Source: ZC4RG30 sp039932715 (GTDB taxonomy: Bacteria; Pseudomonadota; Gammaproteobacteria; Steroidobacterales; Steroidobacteraceae). From it: a stretch of DNA of 64,000 nucleotides. Where the stretch lies: assembly GCA_039932715.1 (NCBI GenBank), contig JBDTPN010000014.1, forward strand, positions 13,193 to 77,192. The letters run 5' to 3'. The notes beneath the pieces are model-generated. The model saw nothing but the letters and a program-made list of their open reading frames with translations. It searched no databases and had not been told where the DNA came from. Each line of letters starts with the position of its first letter. Within the stretch, counting starts at the first letter, position 1. This document shows positions 37,216 through 46,931 of the stretch, piece after piece. The position numbers and the translations under genes are program-made.

Positions 37216-38397
37216 CTAGAGCTGCTCGCGGGCCAGCTTCGTTAAACGGTAACAGGCGGGCTTGGGATTCATCTGGCGATCGAACAGCAGCGGATAGTTG
37301 GTGCGGCCCCGCACTGGAAAATCGTTCTTCCACGAAATGCCGTCATGCAGACCCCAGAAGGTTACGCGCTCCACGCTGCGGCGGTAGCGCAGCAGTATGC
37401 GGAACAGTTCCTCGTACCGATCCGCGAGCTTCTCCTGCATCGAATCAGGCAGGCCCTGAGGCCAGGGATCAATTTCGCGTGAATACGCAGAACGACTGGA
37501 CACATCGGCCTGGGCCGCCCCGACCTGAGGCAGCACGTCCACATCCAGTTCGGTGATGTGCACCTTGAGTCCCATGGATGCGTAGGTCGCGATGCTGCGT
37601 TCCCACTCGGCCAGGTCCGGGTAGTTGAGGCCGACATGACTCTGCAGGCCCACTGCGCTGACCGGCACACCGCGGTCGAGGTAGCCCCGCAGCACGTCCA
37701 CCAGAAAGGCGCGCTTGCGCGGATTGTGCATGTTGTAGTCGTTGTACAGCAGCTGTGCCCGGGAGTCCGCCGCATGCGCGAAGCGGAAGGCCTGCTCCAT
37801 GTAGTCGTCGCCGATGATTTCGTGCCATCGCGAGCGGCGCCAGCCATTGCCCTCATCCACGGCTTCATTCACCACATCCCAGGCCCAGACGCGCCCCTTG
37901 TAGCGGCCAACCAGCGTGTCGATGTGCTCCTGCATCCGGGCCAGCAGTACATTGCGCGTCAGCGGTCGGCCCGCTGCATCGACGAACACGTTGGAGGGAA
38001 TCTGCGAGTGCCACACCAACGTATGTCCCACCAGGGCCATCCGGTTTCGACCGGCCAGATCGGCAAGTCGGTCAGCACGCTCCCATTGCCAGTTCACTCC
38101 GTCGGGACGGATTACGCCCCACTTCATGGCGTTCTCACCGGTGACAGAATTGAATTCGCGTCTGATCAGGTCCAGCTGCGGTTCATCCTCCTGCTCCAGC
38201 GCCTGATTGCTGACGGCGACGCCCATGAAGAATGCCTTGCCGAAAGCCCGCGCCAGTCCTGGGGCATGGGTTTGTGTGGCCGGGATGTGGTCCGACAGTG
38301 CAAGGCTGCCGACGGTGGTCGTGAACCGGCCGAGAAAGGAGCGCCGGTCGCGCGATTGCGGTGAGCAGGCGCCTGGCGCTTCCTGGACTGCCGTCAT
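37216..38397 (-). CDS. GH10 endo-1,4-beta-xylanase with Tat-type leader
   Basis: The 393-residue protein has the GH10 barrel with acid/base E178 (WAWDVVNEAVDEG) and nucleophile E283 (VHITELDVDVLP). It also has ENAMKWGVIRPDG and LVGHTLVWHSQIP in the substrate groove. The N-terminus contains RDRRSFLGRF (arginines 18-19), a twin-arginine motif followed by a hydrophobic stretch, so Tat export is predicted. There is no carbohydrate-binding module. It lies 8 bases after the GH51 gene and before the sugar-acid dehydratase in one operon. Confidence 0.95.
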   Translation of the reverse strand: MTAVQEAPGACSPQSRDRRSFLGRFTTTVGSLALSDHIPATQTHAPGLARAFGKAFFMGVAVSNQALEQEDEPQLDLIRREFNSVTGENAMKWGVIRPDGVNWQWERADRLADLAGRNRMALVGHTLVWHSQIPSNVFVDAAGRPLTRNVLLARMQEHIDTLVGRYKGRVWAWDVVNEAVDEGNGWRRSRWHEIIGDDYMEQAFRFAHAADSRAQLLYNDYNMHNPRKRAFLVDVLRGYLDRGVPVSAVGLQSHVGLNYPDLAEWERSIATYASMGLKVHITELDVDVLPQVGAAQADVSSRSAYSREIDPWPQGLPDSMQEKLADRYEELFRILLRYRRSVERVTFWGLHDGISWKNDFPVRGRTNYPLLFDRQMNPKPACYRLTKLAREQL

Positions 38398-38405
38398 CGC
38401 TGGCT

Positions 38406-39986
38406 TCAGGGCGAGAGGGTGAAGACGCTGACGGATTTGGGCGGAAGCGTTGCATGCAGTCGACCTGCATTCAACTCGGCCATCAAGGGTCTTGGTGCCA
38501 CCGTGTCCGGGGCCTCGAATGTGTTGACGCTGTCCACATGCTCTGCGGTGAGAGTCTGGCCGGATACCGATTTCACCGCAGCTGCCACGATGTTCACGTC
38601 GATGGTTGCCGGATTCGCAGGATCCAGATTGGTGACGGACAGCAGCAGGCGGCCCGCAGCGTCTCTGGCGGCAATGGCATCCAGGCGGGGCAGATGGATC
38701 GAATCATGTGACCAGGTACCTGCATCAAAGTGCAGTGGCAGAAAGGTGGCATCCTGAAACGGCACGTACATCCGGAAGACGTGATAGGTGGGCGTAAGCA
38801 GCATCTTCTCGTTGTCCGTGAGGACCATGGCCTGCAGCACGTTGATCATCTGGGCGATGTTTGCCATGCGCACCCGCTGCGCATGCCGGGCGAAGATGTT
38901 GAGGTTCAGGGCGGCCAGCACTGCATCGCGCAGGCTGTTCTGCTGCACCAGGAAGCCAGGATTGCTTCCCGTGGCTGGCGCATACCAGGCGCCCCATTCG
39001 TCCACCGCCAGCGCCAGCTTTCGCTGCGGGTCGTAGCGATCCATGATGGTCTCGTGCTGGACGATGAGGTCATCCATCTGCAACGTTGCATGCAGGATCT
39101 CGGCATATTCCTTCTCGCCGAAGCCCGTGGCCGCATGCTTCTTGTCCCAGTCGATCACCGTGTAGTGATGCAGCGAGATGCCATCGATGTCCCAGCTCCA
39201 CTTGCGGTTCTTCCAGGCCTTCATCACCGTCTCGGTCCACTCGGTGAAGCGCGGCTCTGCGCCGCCCGGACCCACTGCGATGCGCATCATCCGGTTGCCG
39301 TCCTGCTGCTGCTGCGGATGGAAATTGCGCGCGAAGCGACTGTAGATTTTCATTTGACTGGCGTAGTACTCCGGCGTCATGTTGCCGCCGCAGTCCCAGC
39401 TCTCGTTTCCCAGGCCGATTATCGGAATCTGCCAGGGTTCTGCGTGGCCATTGGCCGCACGCTCCTGCGCCAGTGTGGTCGGCAGCGCACTGGTCATGTA
39501 TTCCATCCAGTCGGCCGCTTCCTGCGGCGTCCCGGAGCCGATGTTCAAGGAGACGAAGGGGGCGGCGCCAATCTGTTGGACGAAGTCCATGAACTCGTGC
39601 GTGCCGAAGGTATTGGGCTCGGTCACGCCGCCCCAATCGGGGTTCAGCGTCACGGCACGCCGCGGGCCAATGCCGCCGCGCCAATGGTAATAGTCGGCGA
39701 AGCAACCCCCGGGCCAGCGCACGTTGGGAACCTTGAGGTCGCGCAGTGCCGCCACCACATCGTTGCGGATGCCGCGCGTATTGGGAATGGGAGAGTCAGC
39801 TCCGACCCAGAGGCCACCGTAGATGCCGTGACCGAGATGTTCGGCGAACTGGCCGAAAATCTGCCTGCTGATGACGGCTCCGGACTTCGATCCGTCCAGT
39901 GTGATTTTGACGCTGTCGGGTGGGCCGGGTTGCGAGCAGGCTGCCAGCAGCAGGCCGGATGCAACCACTGAAGCGAATCGCAGCAT
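38406..39986 (-). CDS. GH51-type alpha-L-arabinofuranosidase lipoprotein
   Basis: The 526-residue protein has a lipoprotein signal with lipobox LLAAC (cysteine about residue 17). The GH51 signature IFGQFAEHLGHGIYGGLWVG starts the catalytic domain. The acid/base glutamate is in IGLGNESWDCGG and the nucleophile in LAVDEWGAWY. ATG 39986 has a strong GGGAGGGG ribosome-binding site and is preferred to the frame start at 40037. It removes arabinofuranosyl side chains from arabinoxylan or oligosaccharides, probably anchored in the periplasm or outer membrane. It is first in its operon and faces xylB. Confidence 0.94.
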   Translation of the reverse strand: MLRFASVVASGLLLAACSQPGPPDSVKITLDGSKSGAVISRQIFGQFAEHLGHGIYGGLWVGADSPIPNTRGIRNDVVAALRDLKVPNVRWPGGCFADYYHWRGGIGPRRAVTLNPDWGGVTEPNTFGTHEFMDFVQQIGAAPFVSLNIGSGTPQEAADWMEYMTSALPTTLAQERAANGHAEPWQIPIIGLGNESWDCGGNMTPEYYASQMKIYSRFARNFHPQQQQDGNRMMRIAVGPGGAEPRFTEWTETVMKAWKNRKWSWDIDGISLHHYTVIDWDKKHAATGFGEKEYAEILHATLQMDDLIVQHETIMDRYDPQRKLALAVDEWGAWYAPATGSNPGFLVQQNSLRDAVLAALNLNIFARHAQRVRMANIAQMINVLQAMVLTDNEKMLLTPTYHVFRMYVPFQDATFLPLHFDAGTWSHDSIHLPRLDAIAARDAAGRLLLSVTNLDPANPATIDVNIVAAAVKSVSGQTLTAEHVDSVNTFEAPDTVAPRPLMAELNAGRLHATLPPKSVSVFTLSP

Positions 39987-40073
39987 TTGACCCCTCCCGT
40001 TGACCAGACGCCTGCCGTGCCATGATCCGCCGTGCACTGAAAGGCGAATTCCGCGAGAATCGCGACCCTAAAA

Positions 40074-40087
40074 TGATAGCGGTCCCA
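40074..40087. promoter_or_regulatory. Possible LacI/XylR-type operator, GH51-xylB divergent promoter
   Basis: TGATAGCGGTCCCA keeps the outer TG/CA and central CG of a LacI-type site but differs from TGnAAnCGnTTnCA at two fixed positions. It lies 23 bases before the xylulokinase start. It is suggestive because both divergent operons concern xylan, but could be chance. Confidence 0.35.
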
Positions 40088-40110
40088 ATGCCTCTGCGCG
40101 AACACCATTT

Positions 40111-41601
40111 ATGAGCCTGGTTATTGGTCTGGATGTGGGTACCCAGAGCGTAAAGCTCGTTGCCTTCGATGCCGATCTGCGGCGGGTCGTGGCCACCCAT
40201 GCCCAGCCATTGGAGATTCTGGTCGGCGACGATGGCAGCCGGGAACAACGGCCCCAGTGGTGGATCACAGCTGTTCGCGCGTGCTTTGCGCGAATGGATC
40301 CGGAGCTGCTGCGCCGCATAATCGCCATCGGCGTCTCCGGTCAGCAACATGGCTTCGTGCCTCTTGATGCAGGCGGCGATGTGCTGGCACCAGCCAAGCT
40401 GTGGTGTGATACCAGCACGCAGCAGGAATGTGTGGAAATCATGGCTGCCGCGGGTGGCGCCGACCGGTGCATTGCACTGGCCGGCAATCCTATTCTGGCC
40501 GGCTACACGGCATCGAAGCTCCCTTGGACACGGAAGCATCGGCCGCAGGTGTACGCAAAACTGGCCACCATCCTGCTGCCGCACGACTACATCAACTTCT
40601 GGTTAACGGGACTGCGCTGGATGGAGCCTGGCGATGCATCCGGCACGGGATGGCTCGACGTGCGCAGTCGCCAGTGGTCCAATCCAATGCTGAAAGCCAC
40701 CGACCCGGGCCGCGATCTGGGCGTCTGCCTGCCAGGCCTGGCGGCAGCTAATACCTGCTTTCCCATGATGCCGGCCATCGCGGCTGAATTGGGCCTGCTG
40801 CCGGGTGTGCGGGTTTCGGCCGGAGGCGGCGACAACATGATGGCCGCGATTGGCACCGGCAATGTGGCGTCCGGCATGCTGACCATGAGTCTGGGCACAT
40901 CCGGAACGCTGTTCACCTGCTCCGACCATCCCGTGGTCGACGACAAGGGAAGATGGGCCGCGTTCTGCTCATCTTCCGGAGGTTGGCTGCCGCTGATCTG
41001 CACGATGAACTGCACGGTGGCTACCGAAAATGTTGCGCGCGCCTTCAACTTCGACAGCCGTGACGGCGATGCTTTTATTGACGACACGCGTCCTGGGGCC
41101 GATGGCCTGGGAATGCTCCCGTTCTTCAACGGTGAACGCACGCCGGACCTGCCACGGTCGCGGGCCAGCTTTCACGGTCTCGATGCCGGAAACTTCACAT
41201 GCGCCAACGCCTACCGTGCAGCCATGGAGGGCGCGACATATGCGCTACGCAATGGATTCGACGCGCTTCGCACAACGGGGCTGGCCTTTACGTCGATACG
41301 CCTGACGGGTGGAGGCAGTCGTAGCGCGGCCTGGCGCCAGATGGTCGCGGATGTGTTCGAGCTTCCGGTGGAAGTGCCGCTGGAACAGGAGGGCGCCGCT
41401 TTCGGTGCCGCATTGCAGGCACTATGGGTCTGCACCACCTCAGGCTCGCAAGCAGATCTCACTACACTAGTGCGGGAGCACGTGCATCTGGGCGCCGCTC
41501 TGGCTACGTTGCCCGATGCTGCGGCAGGTGTTGCATATAGCACCGCGTATGAACGCTTCCTGCATTATCTGCAGATCGAAATCGACCGACAGCAAACCTG
41601 A
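40111..41601 (+). CDS. xylB: Xylulokinase
   Basis: This 496-residue FGGY kinase phosphorylates D-xylulose to D-xylulose 5-phosphate. It starts IGLDVGTQSVKLVAFD, and has GVSGQQHGFVPLD, the LPHDYINFWLTG segment, MSLGTSGTLFTCS and the C-terminal LTGGGSRSAAWRQMVADVF. These match XylB rather than glycerol or ribulose kinases. The xylose isomerase gene follows after 31 bases. The divergent GH51-xylanase operon links polymer degradation to this pathway. Confidence 0.94.
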   Translation: MSLVIGLDVGTQSVKLVAFDADLRRVVATHAQPLEILVGDDGSREQRPQWWITAVRACFARMDPELLRRIIAIGVSGQQHGFVPLDAGGDVLAPAKLWCDTSTQQECVEIMAAAGGADRCIALAGNPILAGYTASKLPWTRKHRPQVYAKLATILLPHDYINFWLTGLRWMEPGDASGTGWLDVRSRQWSNPMLKATDPGRDLGVCLPGLAAANTCFPMMPAIAAELGLLPGVRVSAGGGDNMMAAIGTGNVASGMLTMSLGTSGTLFTCSDHPVVDDKGRWAAFCSSSGGWLPLICTMNCTVATENVARAFNFDSRDGDAFIDDTRPGADGLGMLPFFNGERTPDLPRSRASFHGLDAGNFTCANAYRAAMEGATYALRNGFDALRTTGLAFTSIRLTGGGSRSAAWRQMVADVFELPVEVPLEQEGAAFGAALQALWVCTTSGSQADLTTLVREHVHLGAALATLPDAAAGVAYSTAYERFLHYLQIEIDRQQT

Positions 41602-41632
41602 TCTTCCCTGAATCAACAGGAATTACAAAATC

Positions 41633-42967
41633 ATGCGCACTCCATTCATCGGCCAGCGCGAATTCTTCCCGGGCATAAGCTGCATCCCCTTCGAAGGCCC
41701 TGGCTCCGACAATCCGCTGGCTTTCAAGGTCTACGAGGCGCAACGCAAAGTCGGCGACCGGACCATGGCCGAGCATCTGCGCTTTGCTGTCTGCTACTGG
41801 CATACCTTCACAAATGCAGGTCATGATCCCTTCGGTCCCGGCACGCGTCGGTTCCCCTGGGAAGCCGGGTCGCCAATGGCCACCGCGGAAGCCAGGGTGG
41901 ACGCCGCGTTTGAGTTCTTCACCAAGCTGGGCGTGCCGTACTACTGCTTCCATGACATCGATCTGGCACCTGATGCTGAAGATGTCGCCCAATACGAAGA
42001 GAACCTGAAGCATATGGTGCGACTGGCGCGCGAGCGCCAGCAGGCAACAGGGGTGAAACTGCTATGGGGCACGGCTAACCTGTTCTCGCATCCGCGTTAC
42101 ATGAATGGCGCGGCCACCAACCCCGACTTCGCGGTAGTCGCGCGCGCGGCCGTGCAAGTGAAGGCTGCGATCGAGGCCACGGTAGAGCTCGGCGGCGAAC
42201 ATTACGTGTTCTGGGGAGGCCGGGAAGGGTATGCCTCGCTGGTCAACACCGACATGAAGCGCGAACTGGCGCATATGGGTCGGTTCCTGTCGATGGCGCG
42301 CGATTACGGTCGCAGCATCGGGTTCAAGGGTAGCTTCTTCATCGAACCCAAGCCCATGGAGCCCATGAAGCACCAGTATGATTTCGACAGCGCCACAGTG
42401 GCGGGCTTTCTACGGGAACATGGACTCGATGAGGACTTCAAGCTCAACATCGAGGCGAACCACGCGACGTTGTCGGGCCACACCTTCGAACATGATCTGC
42501 AGGTGGCTTCGGACCACGGCCTGCTGGGGAGCATCGATGCCAATCGCGGCAATGCCCAGAACGGCTGGGACACCGACCAATTTCCCCTCGACCTGTATGA
42601 CACCATTGGCGCGATGATGGTGGTGCTGCGCCAGGGAGGCCTCGTTGGCGGCCTGAATTTCGACGCCAAGGCGCGCCGCGAATCCACGGACATGAAAGAT
42701 CTGTTCATTGCCCACGTCGGCGGCATGGATGCATTCGCGCGCGGGCTCGAGGTTGCCCATGCACTGCTGAATGCCTCGCCGTGGGAGCAATGGCGCAAGG
42801 AGCGGTACGCCAGTTTTGATGCGGTTGCGGGCAGGGATTTCGCCGCAGGCAAGCTCAAGCTTGCCGATCTGGCCGCACTGGCGGCGCGCGGTGGCGAGCC
42901 GCGCCAGATCAGCGGTCGCCAGGAGCAGTACGAGAATCTGCTCAACCAGTACCTGCTGGCGAGGTAG
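41633..42967 (+). CDS. xylA: Xylose isomerase
   Basis: The 444-residue enzyme has the hallmark FWGGREGYASLVNTDM (about residues 193-208), CFHDIDLAPDAED with the metal-adjacent region, and IEPKPMEPMKHQYDFD. The length fits class II xylose isomerases. It converts D-xylose to D-xylulose for XylB. It is preceded by an AACAGGAATTAC ribosome-binding region. Its end overlaps the convergent GH43 gene by 26 bases. Confidence 0.97.
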   Translation: MRTPFIGQREFFPGISCIPFEGPGSDNPLAFKVYEAQRKVGDRTMAEHLRFAVCYWHTFTNAGHDPFGPGTRRFPWEAGSPMATAEARVDAAFEFFTKLGVPYYCFHDIDLAPDAEDVAQYEENLKHMVRLARERQQATGVKLLWGTANLFSHPRYMNGAATNPDFAVVARAAVQVKAAIEATVELGGEHYVFWGGREGYASLVNTDMKRELAHMGRFLSMARDYGRSIGFKGSFFIEPKPMEPMKHQYDFDSATVAGFLREHGLDEDFKLNIEANHATLSGHTFEHDLQVASDHGLLGSIDANRGNAQNGWDTDQFPLDLYDTIGAMMVVLRQGGLVGGLNFDAKARRESTDMKDLFIAHVGGMDAFARGLEVAHALLNASPWEQWRKERYASFDAVAGRDFAAGKLKLADLAALAARGGEPRQISGRQEQYENLLNQYLLAR

Positions 42968-44582
42968 ACCGCTCCACGTATTCGAAGAATTCGAAATCCG
43001 CTGGCTGGCGTCTGCCGCTGATGTCATGGCAGGCCATGCCCACGAACGCGCCGGTAAAGCTCTTGCTGTAACCCCGGCCGGCCTCGTCGGAAATCAGTGA
43101 GTAGTCAAGGTCACCTTCACACGCGATCCAGCGGTTTCCGTCCAACGACCAGGAGAAGCGCAGCTTGGCGAAGTCCACGTCGGCGCGCAGCCAGATCGCC
43201 TGGCCGCGCGGCACCGGGATATGCCGCGCGGCAGCGGCAGGGTAGGCGAGGTTGAACCGCTCGTCGCCAAGGCAGCTGATTACCGCCAGATGCTTTTCGC
43301 CGGAATCGTCACAGGTGATATTGAGATAGTGAAATTTCTGCGCGTTGTAATAGCAGATAAGGCCGGCACACTGCTGCAGCGTGTTGGGCTCGAATTCCAG
43401 CCTGGTCGTGACCGTGAAGCAAAAAGCCTGCTGCCGTCGCGCAATCAGTGATTGCCGGAACCACGATCCAAAGGATTCGGCGCCGAAAAGCCGCAGTCGA
43501 CCCGGCCGTGCCCGCAACGAGAACAAACGCTCGTCCCAGGGATAGCGCAGCCATTGGAAGTCGATTGGCAGTTGCGCAGTATCGAAGCGTGTCATTGCTG
43601 GCGCCTGCGGCCAGGGATGTGGCGGCAGATCGGGCGCCGGTGTCTGCAGATCCGGCGTGTTGGTGCCATTGGCCAGCCGCAGCCAGCCGTCGTCGGTCCA
43701 GTAGGCCTTCTGTATGGCTGTTTCGCGCCCCAGCGGGCAGCGTTGCTGATCCGAAGCCGAATGCAGCGACAGCGGACGACCGCAAAGATGGACGATGTAG
43801 CTCTCGCCATTGTGCGTCTCGACCCAGTCGCCATGGCCGGCGCGCTGCAGCGGCAGTTGCGGTGAATCCTTGGAGGTAACAATGTGCTTGAGCGGATCGA
43901 CCTCGTAGGGGCCTTCCAGATTGCGTGATCGCGCCATCGTCACCGCATGCGTGTAACCCGTGCCGCCTTCTGCAGTCAGCAGGTAGTAATACCCATTGCG
44001 CCTGTACAGGTGCGGCCCCTCGGTGACGCGCAAATCGGTGCCGCGGAAGATGTTGCGCACCGGTCCGACCAGGCGCCGCTGCGCGGGGTCGTATTGCTGC
44101 AGCAGGATTCCGTTGAAAGGATGTTGGCCCGGCCGATAGTCCCACTCCATGTTGAGCAGCCATTTTCGGCCGTCATCGTCGTGGAACAGCGAGGCGTCGA
44201 AACCGCTGCTGTTGAGGTACACCGGGTCAGACCACTCTCCATCCACGGTTGCACACGTAGTGACGTAGTTGTGCATGTCCTTGAAGCTGCCTTCGTGGCG
44301 CTTCACGTCGGTGTAGACCAGCCAGAAAAGACCGTCTGAAAAGGTCAGGCAGGGAGCCCAGATACCACCGGAATCCGGGTTGCCGCGCATGTCCAGCAGC
44401 GCCGCGCGATTCAGCGGATGGGAGATCAGGCGCCAGTGGATCAGGTCCCGCGAATGGTGGATCTGCACACCCGGATACCATTCGAAGGTCGACGTGGCGA
44501 TGTAGAAGTCTTCACCCACGCGCACGATCGAGGGGTCCGGATTGAATCCGGGCAGAATGGGGTTGTTGATCATCCGTGTCAT
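42942..44582 (-). CDS. GH43 beta-xylosidase/alpha-arabinofuranosidase
   Basis: The 546-residue protein has the five-bladed propeller start NPILPGFNPDPSIVRVGEDF (catalytic base aspartate). The transition-state aspartate lies in FDASLFHDDDGRKWL, and the acid glutamate in VTEGPHLY. The last 200 residues form a beta-sandwich typical of GH43 xylosidases (XynB type). There is no signal peptide, so it is probably cytoplasmic. Its ATG overlaps the GPH transporter stop (ATGA), so oligosaccharides imported by that symporter are its likely substrates. Confidence 0.93.
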   Translation of the reverse strand: MTRMINNPILPGFNPDPSIVRVGEDFYIATSTFEWYPGVQIHHSRDLIHWRLISHPLNRAALLDMRGNPDSGGIWAPCLTFSDGLFWLVYTDVKRHEGSFKDMHNYVTTCATVDGEWSDPVYLNSSGFDASLFHDDDGRKWLLNMEWDYRPGQHPFNGILLQQYDPAQRRLVGPVRNIFRGTDLRVTEGPHLYRRNGYYYLLTAEGGTGYTHAVTMARSRNLEGPYEVDPLKHIVTSKDSPQLPLQRAGHGDWVETHNGESYIVHLCGRPLSLHSASDQQRCPLGRETAIQKAYWTDDGWLRLANGTNTPDLQTPAPDLPPHPWPQAPAMTRFDTAQLPIDFQWLRYPWDERLFSLRARPGRLRLFGAESFGSWFRQSLIARRQQAFCFTVTTRLEFEPNTLQQCAGLICYYNAQKFHYLNITCDDSGEKHLAVISCLGDERFNLAYPAAAARHIPVPRGQAIWLRADVDFAKLRFSWSLDGNRWIACEGDLDYSLISDEAGRGYSKSFTGAFVGMACHDISGRRQPADFEFFEYVERSTSPAGTG

Positions 44583-45964
44583 GAAGCTGCGGCCGCGGTG
44601 CGATCCTGCCAGCCGCGCGTGAGGCGATAGAACTGCAGACATACCAGCACCAGCAGTGCTGAGACTATCGAACTTCCGGCATAGGCCATCATGATGCCCC
44701 CCAGTGCCCGCTCAGTCTGCGCAACATTGGGCTGGTAGCCGAACCAGGCCAGCAGATGGCCAACGAAGAAGCCCCCCAGCGCATTGCCCAGCTTCAGCAC
44801 GAACAGGTGGCCGCCGCAGAACATGGCCATGGCGCCAGTGCCCATGGTCCGCAAACCGTAATCCACAGTGTCCGGCACCGTTGAAAACAGCATGGGTACG
44901 AACATCATGTGGAAGAAATTGGCGGTCATGATGATGAACAGCGCAGCCAGCACGGCGTCGCGAGGAATCAGGAACAGCAGCACATTCATCACTATCAAGC
45001 CCACCATCGAGAGCTTCATCACCGATACCTTGCAGCGCGTGCGGCCCAGCCAGTTGGCGCACACCGCACCGCCCACCCCTGCCAGCATTGTCATGCTGAG
45101 GAATGCCGAGAGCCGCGACGACGGGCTGCCCATGAACCAGCCCAGCCACGCGGGCAGATGATCCGTGATCAGGTAGTAGTTGACGAAATAGGGCTTGGCG
45201 GCACCTTGCATGGCGCCGCGCGTCATCACGATGAGCGTGGTCAGTGCGATGACCAGCCATTGCGAGTTGGTCAACATGGCGATGAGGTCGTCCATCACCT
45301 TGCGTTTTGCCTTGCCCGGGTCTGGTGGGATGTGCTCCTTCGTGAGCTTGAAACAAACCAGGAAGCAGGCCACTGCAATAATGGCCATTACAGTCATGGC
45401 CAGGGGAAATCCGAGCTGGTAATTTTCGCGTGAGTCGCCACCACCCAGAATCTTTGCCAGCGGAAAAATGGAACTGGTGACCAGGAAGCCGCCCACCATT
45501 GCCATCGCGAAACGCCACGTCTGCAGGTTGCCGCGTTCATCGCTGTCGCCGGTCATCACGCCGCCCAGCGCCGAGTAGGGCACGTTGACCGCCGTATAGG
45601 CCGTCATCAGTAGTGCATAACTGATGTACGCATAGACCAGCTTGGTTCCCATGTCGACGTCGGGAGTGAAGAAGGCCGCCACTGCCAGTGCGCCGTAGGG
45701 TATTGCGATCCACAACATCCAGGGACGGTAGCGGCCATGTCTGGAGCGCGTGCGGTCGGCAATCGCGCCCATGGCCGGATCTGTAACGGCATCGAAGATG
45801 CGCACCACGAGCAGCAGTGTTCCGGCTGCCGCAGCTCCTATGCCGTACACATCGGTATAGAAATACAGCAGGATGTTGATGACGGCCTGGTAGACGATAT
45901 TGCTGGCGGTGTCGCCGAGTCCGAAGCCAAATTTTTCCCTGATGGTCAGGTTCTGTTTCGTCAT
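44579..45964 (-). CDS. GPH-family glycoside/pentoside:cation symporter
   Basis: The 461-residue protein has the glycoside-pentoside-hexuronide family N-terminus: REKFGFGLGDTASNIVYQ, LLVVRIFDAVTDPAMGAIADRTRSRHGRYRPW. The motif DAVTDPAMGxxxDRT is diagnostic for XynB/MelB-like carriers. ATG 45964 is chosen over the longer frame. It is translationally coupled to the GH43 gene, so xylo- or arabino-oligosaccharides are the likely cargo. It diverges from the FAH-fold gene. Confidence 0.93.
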   Translation of the reverse strand: MTKQNLTIREKFGFGLGDTASNIVYQAVINILLYFYTDVYGIGAAAAGTLLLVVRIFDAVTDPAMGAIADRTRSRHGRYRPWMLWIAIPYGALAVAAFFTPDVDMGTKLVYAYISYALLMTAYTAVNVPYSALGGVMTGDSDERGNLQTWRFAMAMVGGFLVTSSIFPLAKILGGGDSRENYQLGFPLAMTVMAIIAVACFLVCFKLTKEHIPPDPGKAKRKVMDDLIAMLTNSQWLVIALTTLIVMTRGAMQGAAKPYFVNYYLITDHLPAWLGWFMGSPSSRLSAFLSMTMLAGVGGAVCANWLGRTRCKVSVMKLSMVGLIVMNVLLFLIPRDAVLAALFIIMTANFFHMMFVPMLFSTVPDTVDYGLRTMGTGAMAMFCGGHLFVLKLGNALGGFFVGHLLAWFGYQPNVAQTERALGGIMMAYAGSSIVSALLVLVCLQFYRLTRGWQDRTAAAAS

Positions 45965-46062
45965 TTTATTTCTCGTGCGACCCTGGATCAGCATACGGCC
46001 TGAAACCTCGGTGCCGCAATCAGCGTTGCCAGCCGGTTATCACCGGGTGAATACTGAGGACC
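45965..46062. promoter_or_regulatory. Divergent promoter region between the GPH symporter and FAH-fold genes
   Basis: A 98-base gap separates these divergent starts. The best LacI-like match inside it has four mismatches, so no operator is called. GAGGA lies directly upstream of the FAH ATG at 46063. Confidence 0.35.
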
Positions 46063-46899
46063 ATGAAGATCTTCAATACGACCGCTGGAATCTTTCTGGA
46101 ACACGACGCCAGGTGGGCGCAGTACACGGGCGCGGACTGGGACGAGGTGCTCAACCGCGACCACCTTCTTCAGCAGCTGATAGAGGTTCATCAAAGCCTG
46201 CCGCCACACCCGGCGCCCGCACTCGATGCGATGGGGACTTTACTGCCGCCCATGCAGGGCCAGGAGCTCTGGGCCAGCGGCGTTACCTATCTGCGCAGCA
46301 AGGTGGAGCGACAGGAAGAGTCAAAGGAAGCCGGCGGCGGCGATTTCTACCAACGCGTGTACGAAGCAGACCGCCCGGAGCTGTTCTTCAAGGCTACGCG
46401 TCATCGCGTGGTCGGTCATGGCGGTAAAGTCAGGATTCGTGCCGATTCCTCGTGGAATGTGCCCGAGCCGGAGCTGACGCTGGTACTCAACCGGCGCGGC
46501 AAGATCGTCGGATATACCGTCGGCAACGACATGAGCTCGCGCAGCATCGAAGGAGAGAACCCCCTGTACCTGTCCCAGGCCAAGATCTACGACGGTTGCG
46601 CGGCGTTGGGGCCCGGCGTGCTGGTGCGCGAGGATCCACTTCCCTCCGATGCCAATATTGCGCTATCGATACTGCGCGCCAAGCAGATTGTTTTCTCGGG
46701 CAGCGTGGCAATAAGCCAGATCACTCGGCGATTCGCGGACCTGGCGCAATACCTGTTCCGCGAATGCAGTTTTCCGCAAGGGGCTCTGCTGTTGACTGGC
46801 ACCGGCATAGTGCCGCCCGCGCCGTTTACTTTGCAGCAGGGGGATACCATCAGCATCAACATTGATCACGTAGGTTGCCTGATCAACGAGGTAGCCTAG
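46063..46899 (+). CDS. FAH-family protein, probable 2-keto-3-deoxypentonate dehydratase
   Basis: The 278-residue protein has the fumarylacetoacetase fold: LWASGVTYLRSKVERQEESK, SWNVPEPELTLVLNRRGKIVGYTVGNDMSSRSIEGENPLYLSQAKIY (metal-binding E/E/D and the YxxxKxxD-like lysine), and LLTGTGIVPPAPF. FAH-fold enzymes perform the dehydratase step of the Weimberg-type pathway, so conversion of 2-keto-3-deoxypentonate to 2-oxoglutarate semialdehyde is inferred. It begins the plus-strand run leading into the SDR, AraD1 and ABC transporter genes. Confidence 0.82.
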   Translation: MKIFNTTAGIFLEHDARWAQYTGADWDEVLNRDHLLQQLIEVHQSLPPHPAPALDAMGTLLPPMQGQELWASGVTYLRSKVERQEESKEAGGGDFYQRVYEADRPELFFKATRHRVVGHGGKVRIRADSSWNVPEPELTLVLNRRGKIVGYTVGNDMSSRSIEGENPLYLSQAKIYDGCAALGPGVLVREDPLPSDANIALSILRAKQIVFSGSVAISQITRRFADLAQYLFRECSFPQGALLLTGTGIVPPAPFTLQQGDTISINIDHVGCLINEVA

Positions 46900-46931
46900 A
46901 CTCCCATTTTGGGCTCATCGGGGAAGCGCGC

